Shown: positions 19,501 through 28,472, numbered from the stretch's first letter. The stretch is 64,000 nt of DNA from Mycolicibacterium aichiense (GCF_010726245.1 NZ_AP022561.1:4464001-4528000), one strand, 5' to 3'. A program made the numbers and translations. Notes: a model not told the origin generated them from the sequence alone.

Positions 19501-21227
19501 CAGTCGCGTCCCGACGTGACGTGCACCGGCAGTGTGTCGTCCCACGGCTGACGGTTCACCATGTCGGCGACGTTGACGTATCCGGTCTCGAACTCCCCGG
19601 TGGCGGCGTCCACGAGCCGGTACTCCTGCCGCTGCCGGTGCAGTGGCTGGCCGTCGAGCAGCACCACGCGCACCTCCCCGGGCTCGAAGTGACAGCGTTT
19701 CTGCATCGCCGCGATCAGCTGTTCGTTGTGCATGTGCCCGTCGCCGAAGTTCCAGCCGATCGCCATGCTGCAGATGCGTTCGCCGTCGGTGATCGAGTAG
19801 TCCTCTTCATTGCCCCCCGCCATCGCGCGGTGAGCGAGGGTGAACAACGCCTTGCCGTGGGTGTTGAACGCGCGGAACGCGTACCCCATGAACAGCGGGA
19901 TCTGCGCGGCTTCCTTACTCCCGTAGAACTTTTCGAGCTGCGCGGCCGGCATGTTGGCAATCGTCACCAGGTTCTGCTCGATCTTCGCCTCGGCCGAGGG
20001 CTTCACGCACCACAGTGTGGTATCCCAGTTGCCTGCGTAGTAGCGCATGCCGGGCAGGAAGGACACCTTGCGCGGCACCGTATTTCCGAGGAAGACCGTG
20101 GTGGCCAGCGCCAGGAACAGCAGGATCGGCCACGGCGAGGTGATGTCGGTGATACCGATCTGGGCGTGCGCGACGAACAGCGACAGCACCGAGAACATCA
20201 TGAAGACGTTCCACTCCAGCGGCACGCCCATGGGAATGGCCGACAGGATGCCGAAATGGAAGCACAGCATCACGATCGCGGCGATGGTGGTCGGCCAGCC
20301 GCCGTGGGAGAAGAACAGCACCAACGGGATGCCCATCTCGATGGCGGTGCTGATGTGGGCCAGCGTGTGCGACATCGGGCCGGGCCGAAGGTCTTCGGGG
20401 AACTTCTTGAAGAACATCCGCTTGAGGAACCGTGGCCGGACCACCGGGCTGTTGGACATCATCGTGGAGATGACGAACGGGAAGTGCCGGGTCAGCTTGG
20501 ACGTCGCGGCACCGATCCAGATCGCCATACACACCAGCTTGGCGGCGATGATGATGTCGACACCGCTGAACAGGAAGGCCACCGCGAACGCGCCGTAGAC
20601 CTCGCCGCGGGCGGCCAGGAAGATCACCTTGTCGCGCAGACCGGCCAGCGCCAGCAGCGCCACGACGGTCGCGATCTGCCAGGTCGGCAGCAGGCCCACC
20701 TCTGTGCCGAGCTCCGGGATGGGCCCGGTGCCGTCGGAGAACAGCGCAACAACGAGCATCACGATCAATGCCCCGTAGAGCACGATGTCGACGGGACCGC
20801 GGTTGTCGCCCTTGGTGAACGGCACCACCTTCGGCCACGGTGGCAGCCGGATCGTGTTGGGGCGCAACCAATAGATGATCGATCCCATCGGCGGCCAGAA
20901 CCGGTTGTTCAGCGGGCCGAAGCCGCAACCGAGCCCGACGACCTCGAAGAGCATCGTGTAGAGCACGGCCTTCTCGTAGACGATCGGCTCCGACCACCAC
21001 GACCCGATGTCGGTGAGTCCGCCGATGCCCGCGGTGGCCAAACCGAACAGCGCCCCGACGAAGACGTAGAGCAGGATCTTGATGACGTAGAACAGGTGCA
21101 GGGCGACCGGCGTTCCGAAGCCCACCTCGGCCCAGTGCCGTGCCATCGGTTTGATCTTCTCCGCGCGCGTGCCCTTGCTCCACGTCTCGAAGTCGATGAC
21201 GGGCACTTCCTGCTTCAGAAATCCCAT
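19500..21227 (-). CDS. DUF3556 multi-pass membrane protein
   Basis: 575 residues. It opens MGFLKQEVPVIDFETWSKGTRAEKIKPMARHW, the signature start of actinobacterial DUF3556 proteins, then has about ten hydrophobic helices between residues 40 and 375. The last 200 residues are soluble-looking with PGMRYYAGNWDTTLWC, EKFYGSKEA and ICSMAIGWNFGDGHMHNEQL. Function is unknown; family members are often near steroid or lipid genes. The gene carries a perfect KstR-type operator 12-25 bases upstream of its ATG and leads the operon with thiolase and enoyl-CoA hydratase, which suggests cholesterol- or lipid-derived substrate transport or oxidation. Confidence 0.8.
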   Translation of the reverse strand: MGFLKQEVPVIDFETWSKGTRAEKIKPMARHWAEVGFGTPVALHLFYVIKILLYVFVGALFGLATAGIGGLTDIGSWWSEPIVYEKAVLYTMLFEVVGLGCGFGPLNNRFWPPMGSIIYWLRPNTIRLPPWPKVVPFTKGDNRGPVDIVLYGALIVMLVVALFSDGTGPIPELGTEVGLLPTWQIATVVALLALAGLRDKVIFLAARGEVYGAFAVAFLFSGVDIIIAAKLVCMAIWIGAATSKLTRHFPFVISTMMSNSPVVRPRFLKRMFFKKFPEDLRPGPMSHTLAHISTAIEMGIPLVLFFSHGGWPTTIAAIVMLCFHFGILSAIPMGVPLEWNVFMMFSVLSLFVAHAQIGITDITSPWPILLFLALATTVFLGNTVPRKVSFLPGMRYYAGNWDTTLWCVKPSAEAKIEQNLVTIANMPAAQLEKFYGSKEAAQIPLFMGYAFRAFNTHGKALFTLAHRAMAGGNEEDYSITDGERICSMAIGWNFGDGHMHNEQLIAAMQKRCHFEPGEVRVVLLDGQPLHRQRQEYRLVDAATGEFETGYVNVADMVNRQPWDDTLPVHVTSGRD

Positions 21228-21238
21228 GGCAAAAAGAC

Positions 21239-21252
21239 TAGAACGTGTTCTA
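21239..21252. promoter_or_regulatory. KstR-type operator TAGAACGTGTTCTA
   Basis: A perfect match to the published KstR consensus TnnAACnnGTTnnA, embedded in an 18-base perfect palindrome (21237-21254). It lies just upstream of the DUF3556 ATG at 21227, as expected for repression by the cholesterol-responsive TetR regulator KstR. The downstream genes are a membrane protein, a thiolase and a hydratase. Confidence 0.75.
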
Positions 21253-21293
21253 GTCGGACGGGTGCGAATTCCCGCGCCGCGGGACTGCGCCGG

Positions 21294-21809
21294 TCAGGAC
21301 TTGGCGGGCGGGCGGTAGAAGATGGCCAGCTGACCGATACCGCCGGCCAGGCCGAGCACCAGCGCGATCAGCAGGCCGCACCACCCGTGCAGCCACGGGT
21401 AGACGCTGGTGCCCTTGAACAACAGGTAGTCCAGGCTGTACTTGCCCGCGCCGGTCGCGGCGATCGCGACGGCTGCCGCCGCCAGCACCAGGTTGTACTC
21501 CCAGCCCTCCTTGACGATGAAGAAGCCGTTGTGCCGGTGCACCGTCCAGGCCGCGACGAGCATGAGTGCGACGAAGCCCGCGGCCGGGATCGGCGTCAGC
21601 AAGCCCAGCGCCAGCCCGATCCCCGCCGCCATCTCGGTACTGGCCGCCACCCGCGCATGAAAGGTGCCGGGCTTCATGCCGATGCTCTCGAACCAGCCTG
21701 CGGTCCCCTTGATCCGGCCGCCACCGAAGAACTTGTTGTAACCGTGGGCGGCCATGGTCACGCCGAGCACCACACGCAGGATCAGCAGTCCGACACTGTA
21801 GGCAGTCAT
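21294..21809 (-). CDS. DoxX-family membrane protein
   Basis: 171 residues, four hydrophobic helices (about 5-22, 55-75, 80-100 and 130-155). The first loop GYNKFFGGGRIKGTAGWFESIGMKPG is the DoxX/SURF4-like signature. Mycobacterial DoxX proteins are part of membrane oxidoreductase complexes with SodA and SseA and help resist redox stress; no such partners are adjacent here. Upstream of the DUF3556 operon but separated from it by 66 bases that include the KstR site, so probably its own unit. Confidence 0.85.
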   Translation of the reverse strand: MTAYSVGLLILRVVLGVTMAAHGYNKFFGGGRIKGTAGWFESIGMKPGTFHARVAASTEMAAGIGLALGLLTPIPAAGFVALMLVAAWTVHRHNGFFIVKEGWEYNLVLAAAAVAIAATGAGKYSLDYLLFKGTSVYPWLHGWCGLLIALVLGLAGGIGQLAIFYRPPAKS

Positions 21810-21851
21810 GGAGGTAAACCTAGAGCATCGCGCCGCGTGCTGGGCAGGCGC

Positions 21852-23648
21852 TCAGCCCACGTAGCCGATCACCGGCATGGTGTAGCTCAGTGCGCCGTTC
21901 TCCATCCAGTGCATCAGCGGCTGGTAGTCGCTGTTCGGTGGCTGGGGCATGTAGCCGCGGCTGGTGGCTCCCGCAACCGGCTCGTTGAACTGGCGCATCC
22001 GAATCACGTTGGCCCACAGGTAATCCTGAATCTGGGCCATGCTCGTGAGATCCTTCTCCTTCTTGAAGATCTTCAGGATCTTGTCTTTGTCGTCGCCACT
22101 GTCGATCAGACCTTCGACCAAGTCGTCGAAGTCGTCCTTGCTGATCGTGTAAAGGTTGTCGCCGGTGACGGTCTGCGCACTCAGGTACCCCTGTTCGGCC
22201 ACGATGGCGACCTGCGTCTCCTTGAGCGCTTCCTGGGCGTTGGGCACGTAGCCCAGGTCGATCGAGCTCAGCTGGGAGTACGGGTTGATGACATAGAGGC
22301 CACCCCAGCGGTGGTGACCGTCGACGATGTAGAGCCCGTCGTCGGCGGTCAGGATCACGCTTTTGGCGAGCACGGTGCCGCCGGCCAGGTAGTCCTCGAG
22401 CAGGTCTGGGTCCTGCAGCGGATCCTCCAGCGCCTTGGTCGCATCGATCTCGTTCTGCGTCGGCAACAGACTGCTCACGGCTGCGGTGATCGGGGTGACC
22501 GCGATGGCCTGGTTGGGGATGCCTCGGGTCAGTCCACCGGTGGTGATCAAGGCCAAAAGCGGTGTGTTGCAGGTACTTGGGCACTGCTCGCCGGTGACGG
22601 GATCGGTCTTGAGGTAGGTGTTGAACAGGTTGACGAAGCCGTCCGGGTCCTCGTTGTACCGTGCCATCAGGATCTGCTGCAGCTGGTCGACGGCAACCAT
22701 GTCGGGCAGCGGTACCCCGTCCGTCGTCATCCGTCCGGTGTTCTCGGCGCTGTTGAGGACCTTCGTCGCGGTGCCGGCCAGGCCGCCGTTGCGAATCCAG
22801 CTACCGAGGTAGGAGGCGACTTCGGCGTCGGTGGCCGCCCGGCCGAGGACGACCTGGAAGATCTCCTGGATCTTCACGGCGCGAAACGCGTTGGCCTTGA
22901 TGAACTGGACGGCCACCACCTGCGTCGGCCGGCCGGACCGTAACTCCTGGACGTAAATGGCCGCTTGGCCGGCATCGGCCGGCTCGCCCAGCAGGCTCCG
23001 GTAGAGCAGCTGGACATAGGTGTCGGCGGTGCCGCCGCTCACCCGGTAGAACTCCCGGGTGCTGGCCACCTGGGCGACCACCAGCGGCTCGGGAACACCC
23101 ATCCGCAGCTCCATGGTGCCCGCCGCCAATTCTCCTGCGGTGGGCGCTCTTCCGAGTAGTTCGAGGTAATAGCTGTTGACCTGTTGCTGACGAAAGGCCG
23201 TCGACGTGTAGAGGCGGTTCACCACGGCGGCTTGCCCCCTCGCGTCGAACACGGCGGTGTAGCGCGTCAACTGCTCGGCGGTGGGGTCGGCGCGCAGAAT
23301 CTCGCGGAAGAGGCCGGTGACGATCTCGGTGGATGTGCTTGGATCGTCGTTTCCGGTGGGATTCCCGACGCCGGTGACCGGGCCGGGGAAGCCGGGAAAG
23401 CGTGGGCGTCGTCGGTCAGCAGTCGGCCGCGCCGAGGCCTGTACCTTGCGTGGACCCACCGTGGGACGACGCTCGCCGACAACCGACGCTTTAACGGCGC
23501 CCGCTTGCCGCGCCGAGTGCGACGCCGGCGCTGCCGAACCGCCGCCGTTGTCGGCTGAGGCGATCGCCGGCGCCGCCAGCATCGCTGCCCCCACACCGGC
23601 CGCGACCGCACCCGCTTGAAGCCAACGCACCACAGCCACATCCGCCAT
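21852..23648 (-). CDS. Exported DUF4214-repeat protein with ParB-like nuclease-type domain
   Basis: 598 residues from ATG 23648; the start gives a signal peptide (VVRWLQAGAVAAGVGAAMLA, cleavage near ASA-DN). A low-complexity basic linker runs to about residue 100. Next come DUF4214-like helical repeats (about 108-315; REILRADPTAEQLTRY, YYLELLGRAPTAGELAAG, VVLGRAATDAEVASYL). The C-terminal half (about 390-598) has IVDGHHRWGGLY at about 462, a ParBc_2-type DGHHR motif, with conserved AGGTVLAKSVI before it. Such domains are usually cytoplasmic; secretion is unusual. Function is unknown. Convergent with nothing; it stands alone. Confidence 0.72.
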   Translation of the reverse strand: MADVAVVRWLQAGAVAAGVGAAMLAAPAIASADNGGGSAAPASHSARQAGAVKASVVGERRPTVGPRKVQASARPTADRRRPRFPGFPGPVTGVGNPTGNDDPSTSTEIVTGLFREILRADPTAEQLTRYTAVFDARGQAAVVNRLYTSTAFRQQQVNSYYLELLGRAPTAGELAAGTMELRMGVPEPLVVAQVASTREFYRVSGGTADTYVQLLYRSLLGEPADAGQAAIYVQELRSGRPTQVVAVQFIKANAFRAVKIQEIFQVVLGRAATDAEVASYLGSWIRNGGLAGTATKVLNSAENTGRMTTDGVPLPDMVAVDQLQQILMARYNEDPDGFVNLFNTYLKTDPVTGEQCPSTCNTPLLALITTGGLTRGIPNQAIAVTPITAAVSSLLPTQNEIDATKALEDPLQDPDLLEDYLAGGTVLAKSVILTADDGLYIVDGHHRWGGLYVINPYSQLSSIDLGYVPNAQEALKETQVAIVAEQGYLSAQTVTGDNLYTISKDDFDDLVEGLIDSGDDKDKILKIFKKEKDLTSMAQIQDYLWANVIRMRQFNEPVAGATSRGYMPQPPNSDYQPLMHWMENGALSYTMPVIGYVG

Positions 23649-23723
23649 GGGCCCAGAATTATCATCCGGGGCAATTAGGTGTAGCCGCCGTCGACCGGGC
23701 TTCACGCGGTCGACGGCAAATGT

Positions 23724-24989
23724 TCAGACCGCCAGCGCCGCTCGCAACCGGTCAAGGTAGTCGTCGACGTCGACGTTGTCCGGGTCGGCGTGCACGCTGA
23801 GCGCGATGGTGTCCCCGAGGCCGTGCACTCCGTGAGTCAGGCTCATCATCGGCGAGAGCCCCGACCACCCGGCGGCCAGCAGTACCGGGCGGCCGCCGAA
23901 GGACAGATCGGCGGGCCCGCGGTTCACGCTGGACACCACGGTGTTGCCGGTGACCGTCGCCGACCGCGCGTCCGGGTCGAATTGCCGCACCCCCCAGCGC
24001 AACAGCGCCGCCGGGACAGCAGCGGACGCGGCGGCCGAAGCCCGCAGCGCCGGGTGCTCGCCGCGCAGACGTTGGGCGGCCAGCTCGGCGGCGATCAGCT
24101 CCACGCGCCGGGCGCGGTCGACCTCCGGGTGCAATCGGATCCCGACGTTGCGAAAGTTGTTGTGCCCGCCCGAGCCCTGTTGTCCGGCCATCGTCACCTC
24201 GGCCGCCAGAGCGCAGGTGTCCTCGCCACGCGCAGCGAGGTATCCGCCGAGCGCCTCGGCGATCAGCACCAACGCCCCGATGGTGACGGTGGGTTTGGTC
24301 AGCTCGCCGCGGTCCAGCACCAGCGTCCGCAGCACCGGCGTCGCGCGGGGCCGCTGATTGATGCTGAGCAGCGGAGCACCCGGCGTGGCCGGCGGCACCC
24401 GCCCGGCCTCGGTGTCGCGTACCAGTTGGCGATACGCACGCGCAGCGGCCACCCCGCGCGCCGGCAGGAAACCTCGCCGCGCGGGCGCGGGCACCGGCAC
24501 CGGCTGTTGCCGGCCGAGCAGCGCTCCGCCGAGCAGGGTCCCGCGGGTGCCGTCGGCGAACGCATGGCCGGTCTGCATGACGACCACCGATCCCGTTCCC
24601 CGGGCTCCCGGAACACTCTGGACTCGCGGGAAAATGTGTGCGCGCCAAGTCATTCGGTGAAGGTCTAGCGGGTCACCGCGGAACCGGGCGGCCGCGTCCA
24701 GGCAGCCCTGCCAGTCCACTCCCCCGGCGTCGTGCAGCACGAACTGGTCGGCGCTGACGTCACCGCGGCACCAGCGCGGGTATCGCCACCGGCTGTCGTC
24801 CGTCACCTGCATCCGCAGCTCGTCACACGCCTCGGCGCGCCGGCGCAGTTCGTCGACGGCGGCCTCCGGCGATGCGGGCGAACCGTCGAAGGCGTACAGC
24901 ACCAGCTGATCGCTGGGAACGACGGCCGACATCCAGAACATCTGCGCGTCAACCGCGGTCATCGCTCTGCTGGCAGTCATGCCGGCCAT
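23724..24989 (-). CDS. Wax ester synthase/DGAT-like acyltransferase, atypical
   Basis: 421 residues of the WES/DGAT (CoA-dependent acyltransferase) superfamily. The active-site region is VVMQTGHAFADGTRG (about 140-154), where the canonical HHxxxDG is reduced to a single H with D-G retained, as in active related enzymes. The late motifs NTVVSSVNRGPADLSFGGRPV (about 340-360, position of the NVPGP motif) and SHGVHGLGDTIALSVHAD-like ending agree with the DUF1298 half. Substrates may be acyl-CoA and alcohols or glycolipids. Start could be ATG 24989, 24980 or 24962. It is divergent from the SDR gene, with a 17-base gap. Confidence 0.68.
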   Translation of the reverse strand: MAGMTASRAMTAVDAQMFWMSAVVPSDQLVLYAFDGSPASPEAAVDELRRRAEACDELRMQVTDDSRWRYPRWCRGDVSADQFVLHDAGGVDWQGCLDAAARFRGDPLDLHRMTWRAHIFPRVQSVPGARGTGSVVVMQTGHAFADGTRGTLLGGALLGRQQPVPVPAPARRGFLPARGVAAARAYRQLVRDTEAGRVPPATPGAPLLSINQRPRATPVLRTLVLDRGELTKPTVTIGALVLIAEALGGYLAARGEDTCALAAEVTMAGQQGSGGHNNFRNVGIRLHPEVDRARRVELIAAELAAQRLRGEHPALRASAAASAAVPAALLRWGVRQFDPDARSATVTGNTVVSSVNRGPADLSFGGRPVLLAAGWSGLSPMMSLTHGVHGLGDTIALSVHADPDNVDVDDYLDRLRAALAV

Positions 24990-25006
24990 TGTCCTAGGCT
25001 GACCGG

Positions 25007-25810
25007 GTGTTGCCGACTCCCGGTCCCGACCGCGCCGCGCTGATCACCGGAGCCTCCTCCGGCATCGGCGCCGAAATCGCCCGCGTGCTGTCCACGCGCG
25101 GTCACCACGTCGTACTGGTGGCCCGCCGCACCGAGCAGCTCACCGCACTCGCAGAAACGCTTCCTGGCCCGAGTTCGGTTGTCGGCGCTGATCTTTCGCA
25201 GCCCCACGAGCGGGCCGCGCTTCCCGGCAGGGTCGCCGAACTCGGGCTGGACGTCGACATCCTGGTCAACAACGCCGGGCTGTCCACAATGGGCCCGGTC
25301 GCCGCGGCCGATCCCGTCGCCGAACTGAACGTGGTGGAGGTCGACGTCGCGGCGGTCGTCGATCTGTGCACCCGCTTCGTGGCGGGCATGGTGAGCCGGC
25401 GTCGGGGGGCGGTGCTCAACGTCGCCTCGGTGGCCGGCTTCGGCCCGCTGCCCGGGCAGGCGGTCTACGGCGCGGCCAAGGCGTTCGTGCTCTCCTACAG
25501 CCGGGCGTTGGGCCAGGAACTCGCGGAAAGTGGCATCACGGTCACCGCGCTGTGCCCGGGTCCGGTACACACCGGATTCGGCGAGGCCGCAGGGTTTTCC
25601 ACCGAGGATGCCGAGGCCGCACTACCCAAGCCGCTGTGGGTGTCACCCGAGGACGTCGCCACGGCGGCCGTCGACGGGCTGGCGGCGGGCAAAGCGGTCG
25701 TGGTGCCGGGCCGGTTGAACCGGGCGGCGACGGCGATCTATCACCTGACTCCGCGGCGACTGTTGCTGCCGCTGCTGGCCAGCCAGCATCCGGCGTTCAA
25801 GAAGAAGTAG
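25007..25810 (+). CDS. SDR-family oxidoreductase
   Basis: 267 residues of the classical SDR fold: ALITGASSGIGAEIARVL (15-32), VLVARRTEQL (basic residues after strand 2, so NADPH preferred), NNAGLSTMG (about 88-96), serine in LNVASVAGFG, and YGAAKAFV as the YxxxK catalytic pair. The C-terminal LTPRRLLLPLL tail suggests membrane attachment. This subgroup (DltE-like) reduces carbonyls of lipids or keto-acyl substrates. The substrate is not determinable. The stop overlaps the opposing hydrolase gene by 14 bases. Confidence 0.87.
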   Translation: MLPTPGPDRAALITGASSGIGAEIARVLSTRGHHVVLVARRTEQLTALAETLPGPSSVVGADLSQPHERAALPGRVAELGLDVDILVNNAGLSTMGPVAAADPVAELNVVEVDVAAVVDLCTRFVAGMVSRRRGAVLNVASVAGFGPLPGQAVYGAAKAFVLSYSRALGQELAESGITVTALCPGPVHTGFGEAAGFSTEDAEAALPKPLWVSPEDVATAAVDGLAAGKAVVVPGRLNRAATAIYHLTPRRLLLPLLASQHPAFKKK

Positions 25811-26711
25811 CGCGCAGGAAGTCGACGATCTGCCCGCCCACCACCTCGGGCTGTTCGAGTTGAAGGAAGTGCCCGGCGTGCTCGACGATCGCCACTTCGC
25901 TGCCCGGCGGTAGCACACCCGCCACCCAGGGGGTGAATTCCGCTGTCATGCAACCGTCGTCGCTGCCGTGCAGGTACAGCGTGGGCAGCCGCGGCACCTC
26001 CAGCCACAGCCGGTTGAGCTCCGCGTAACGGCTCGGCGGGCGGGTGTTGCGGATGGTGGCTCGGTAGGTGCCCAGCGCGGCGCGCCAACGATCCGGGGTG
26101 CCGATGGCGGCGTCGACGTGGCGCAGATCCTCGGCGGCGTTGTAGCCGGGCGACCAGCGGCGCCACAGCAGCGGGACGATCCACGACGACGAACGCTCCG
26201 GGGCGAACGGCAGCTGGAAGTAGGTGATGTACCAGCTGCGCAGGAGTTGCGCCGGAAGCAGGCGCAGCAGCCGTCCCCGGTTGGCCGGCTTCCTGCCGCC
26301 CCCGGGCCGCAGCGCCGCCGACGGCGGCACCGACATCACGACGGCCTTGGTGAACGGGCTGTCCGGCATCGCGGCCAAACCGGTCGCGGCGATCGCGCCC
26401 CAGTCGTGGCCGATGACCACGTCGGCTCCGGTGGGATTGCACGCGGCAAGCACCCGCAGCGCGTCGTCCATCACGGCCCCGATGTGCTGGCTGCCGTCGG
26501 CGGGAAGCGACGAGGGCACGTAGCCGCGCATGAACGGCGCGACGACCCGGTAGCCGGCGGCCACCAGATGCGGCGCCAATTTCCGGAACCCGTAGGCAGT
26601 ATCGGGAAAGCCGTGCAGGCACAATGCGATTGGACCGTCGTCCGGGCCCCAGCTCAGCGCGCGCAACTGCACCGCCGGCGCGGAGACGTCAATCCAGCGC
26701 GGCTCGTTCAT
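25797..26711 (-). CDS. Alpha/beta-hydrolase, epoxide hydrolase-like (EphC-like)
   Basis: 304 residues. HGxP oxyanion motif LCLHGFPDTAYGF (about 31-43), nucleophile elbow IGHDWGAIAATG with Asp as nucleophile (about 98-109), matching epoxide hydrolases and haloalkane dehalogenases rather than serine esterases. LYLHGSDDGCM supplies the acid and EHAGHFLQLEQP the catalytic histidine. A lid domain (about 140-215) is present. The N-terminus MNEPRWIDVSAPAVQLRALSWGPDDG resembles EphC of M. tuberculosis. Detoxification of epoxides is the family inference. Confidence 0.8.
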   Translation of the reverse strand: MNEPRWIDVSAPAVQLRALSWGPDDGPIALCLHGFPDTAYGFRKLAPHLVAAGYRVVAPFMRGYVPSSLPADGSQHIGAVMDDALRVLAACNPTGADVVIGHDWGAIAATGLAAMPDSPFTKAVVMSVPPSAALRPGGGRKPANRGRLLRLLPAQLLRSWYITYFQLPFAPERSSSWIVPLLWRRWSPGYNAAEDLRHVDAAIGTPDRWRAALGTYRATIRNTRPPSRYAELNRLWLEVPRLPTLYLHGSDDGCMTAEFTPWVAGVLPPGSEVAIVEHAGHFLQLEQPEVVGGQIVDFLRATSS

Positions 26712-26725
26712 CGCCCCCCTGTCCG

Positions 26726-27340
26726 CTAGATCGGATCGAATCCCGAGATGAGCCAGCGGTTGTTGACCTTCTCCATGGTCACCCGCACGCTGGAGGCGGT
26801 GTTGGTCGGCGCATCGGTGCCGACGACCACTGTCTGATCGACGAACAGCAGCACCACCGCGTGGTCGGGCTTGGCCGAAACCGATGCCGCCGCAGGCACG
26901 GCCGCCAGCGCGGAGATCTTCTTCTCTTTCGCACCCGGGATGACGACGGTGTTGATCAGCTGTGTGTAGGCGTCCAAGAAGCTTCCGGTCAGCCGGTCGC
27001 GCGCCGCGCCGAGGTCTTTCTCGACCGACTCGGGCTTGTAGCTCAAGAGCGCGACGGTGGAGTCCTTGGCCGCCTGCACCGATTCGGTGCGAGCGGTGTC
27101 TGCGTCCCGGCGCGACGAATCCTCGTAGCGCAGATAGCCCGCCGCCGCCGCGAGCAGCAGCGCCACGATCGGCAGCACGCCGAAGGCCACCGCCCCGGCG
27201 AGGCTGAACCGCTTCTTCGGCGCGGCCTCGGCAGCAGCCGCCACCTCGGCGGCGCCGTCGGTATCGGTGTCGGTGGATTCGGCCGCGGTGGCGTCTTCCT
27301 CGGTGACCTCAGGGTCTGGCTTGGCGTCCTCAGTCGTCAC
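26726..27340 (-). CDS. Mce-associated membrane protein (orphan Mam)
   Basis: 204 residues: acidic N-terminus (about 1-42), one membrane helix (about 45-68, SLAGAVAFGVLPIVALLLAAAAGYLRYE) and a C-terminal extracytoplasmic NTF2-like domain ending VNNRWLISGFDPI, the signature of Mce-associated (Mam/Omam) proteins. Mam proteins stabilise Mce lipid importers; no mce operon is in this window, so this is an orphan pair similar to Rv1362c/Rv1363c. It overlaps its partner by four bases. Confidence 0.85.
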   Translation of the reverse strand: MTTEDAKPDPEVTEEDATAAESTDTDTDGAAEVAAAAEAAPKKRFSLAGAVAFGVLPIVALLLAAAAGYLRYEDSSRRDADTARTESVQAAKDSTVALLSYKPESVEKDLGAARDRLTGSFLDAYTQLINTVVIPGAKEKKISALAAVPAAASVSAKPDHAVVLLFVDQTVVVGTDAPTNTASSVRVTMEKVNNRWLISGFDPI

Positions 27341-27918
27341 GGTACGAACTCCACTTTCGAGACCTTGGCTTCGTCGTCACCGGTCTTCTTGACCGTCAGA
27401 CGCATCCGCCAGGAGCGCTTGGGCTGGTTGGGTGCACCCCGGTTGGAGGTGGTGACGGTGACGGCCACCAGCACCTGGCCTTCGTTCCCCGACACCGACT
27501 CCAGCCCCGCCTCGGTCACCTCACCCACCGATTTGGACTGGGCCTGCTTGACCACCTCGATGAACGGCTGAGACCGCTTCGCGAAATCGTCATAGAACGC
27601 ATCGGTTGCCGAGTCGAGGATGCGCTGCACATCCTTGTCGGCCTCGGCGGCGTCGATGGTCGTCAGGTTGATAGCCCCCTGGCGGCCGACTGCGACCAGC
27701 AGGTCCTGCAGCTGGGCGGTCTGTCGGGACTCATAAGCCCGGTAGCCGAGCCATCCCGTCAGTGCGGCCAGGGCGACCACGACGGCCGTGCCCACGATCA
27801 GCGCCAGCTGGACGTGCGAGCGCGCCGGTTTCGGCGGTGCGGGCGGCGTCTCCCCGTCAACCCCGAGCTCGACGGCCGTGGTGGGCTCGTCGGCAGGCTC
27901 GGCAGGCTCGTCGGCCAT
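27337..27918 (-). CDS. Mce-associated membrane protein (orphan Mam), partner gene
   Basis: 193 residues with the same layout as its neighbour: acidic Pro-rich N-terminus, a single helix (about 37-58, LIVGTAVVVALAALTGWLGYRA) and an extracytoplasmic domain with RSWRMRLTVKKTG near the end. The ATGA overlap with the next gene indicates co-translation of two Mam paralogues. Function is to assist Mce or similar envelope lipid-transport machinery, by family. Promoter region upstream is only 80 bases long. Confidence 0.83.
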   Translation of the reverse strand: MADEPAEPADEPTTAVELGVDGETPPAPPKPARSHVQLALIVGTAVVVALAALTGWLGYRAYESRQTAQLQDLLVAVGRQGAINLTTIDAAEADKDVQRILDSATDAFYDDFAKRSQPFIEVVKQAQSKSVGEVTEAGLESVSGNEGQVLVAVTVTTSNRGAPNQPKRSWRMRLTVKKTGDDEAKVSKVEFVP

Positions 27919-27998
27919 GTTTCTCCCTCTGCGGCGTTACCGGGCTCCGATCACCCGCACTTGGGGCGAAAGGCTACCGGTAGGCGCTGTGAGGGCCG

Positions 27999-28472
27999 TC
28001 ACGGGTTCGCGACAGCGGCCTCCAGATCGGCGATGACGATTTTGCGCATGCCGAGCATGGCCTTGGTCGCGGCGGCCGCTCTGGTCTGGTCGGGGTCGGA
28101 GAGCAGCTCGTAGAGCCGGGTGGGCACCACCTGCCAGCTCAGCCCGAACCGGTCCTTGAGCCAGCCGCACTGCGATTCCTGTCCACCGGCGACCAGCGCA
28201 TCCCAGTAGTAGTCGACGTCAGCCTGGTCAGCGCATTCGATCAGGAAGGACACCGCTTCGGTGAACGAGAACACCGGGCCACCGTTGATGCCGACGAACC
28301 GGGTTCCGTCGAGGGTGAAGCCGGCCGACACGACCTGGCCGGCGGTGCCCGGCCCCGCGTCGGTGTAGCGATTGACGTAATCGATGGACGAGTTGGGGAA
28401 GACGCCGGTGTAGAACCGCATCGCCTCCTCGAGGTCGTCGTCGAACCACAGCGACGGGGTGATGGTGGGCAC
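27999..28472 (-). CDS. VOC-superfamily protein (PhnB-like)
   Basis: 157 residues from GTG 28472, just downstream of an AGGAG site (about 28480-28485); a longer upstream frame exists but lacks support. The start VPTITPSLWFDDDLEEAMRFYTGVFPNSSI is typical of the PhnB/3-demethylubiquinone-methyltransferase-like VOC group, and GPVFSFTEAVSFLIEC and YELLSDPDQTRA are conserved there too. VOC proteins bind metals or small compounds; a function is not known for this branch. The C-terminal LGMRKIVIADLEAA helix is standard. Confidence 0.87.
   Translation of the reverse strand: MPTITPSLWFDDDLEEAMRFYTGVFPNSSIDYVNRYTDAGPGTAGQVVSAGFTLDGTRFVGINGGPVFSFTEAVSFLIECADQADVDYYWDALVAGGQESQCGWLKDRFGLSWQVVPTRLYELLSDPDQTRAAAATKAMLGMRKIVIADLEAAVANP

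Noticed and set aside
19164..22943. 1259-codon frame on the plus strand
   Set aside because: Covers thiolase, DUF3556, DoxX and ParB-like genes on the opposite strand; a shadow frame.
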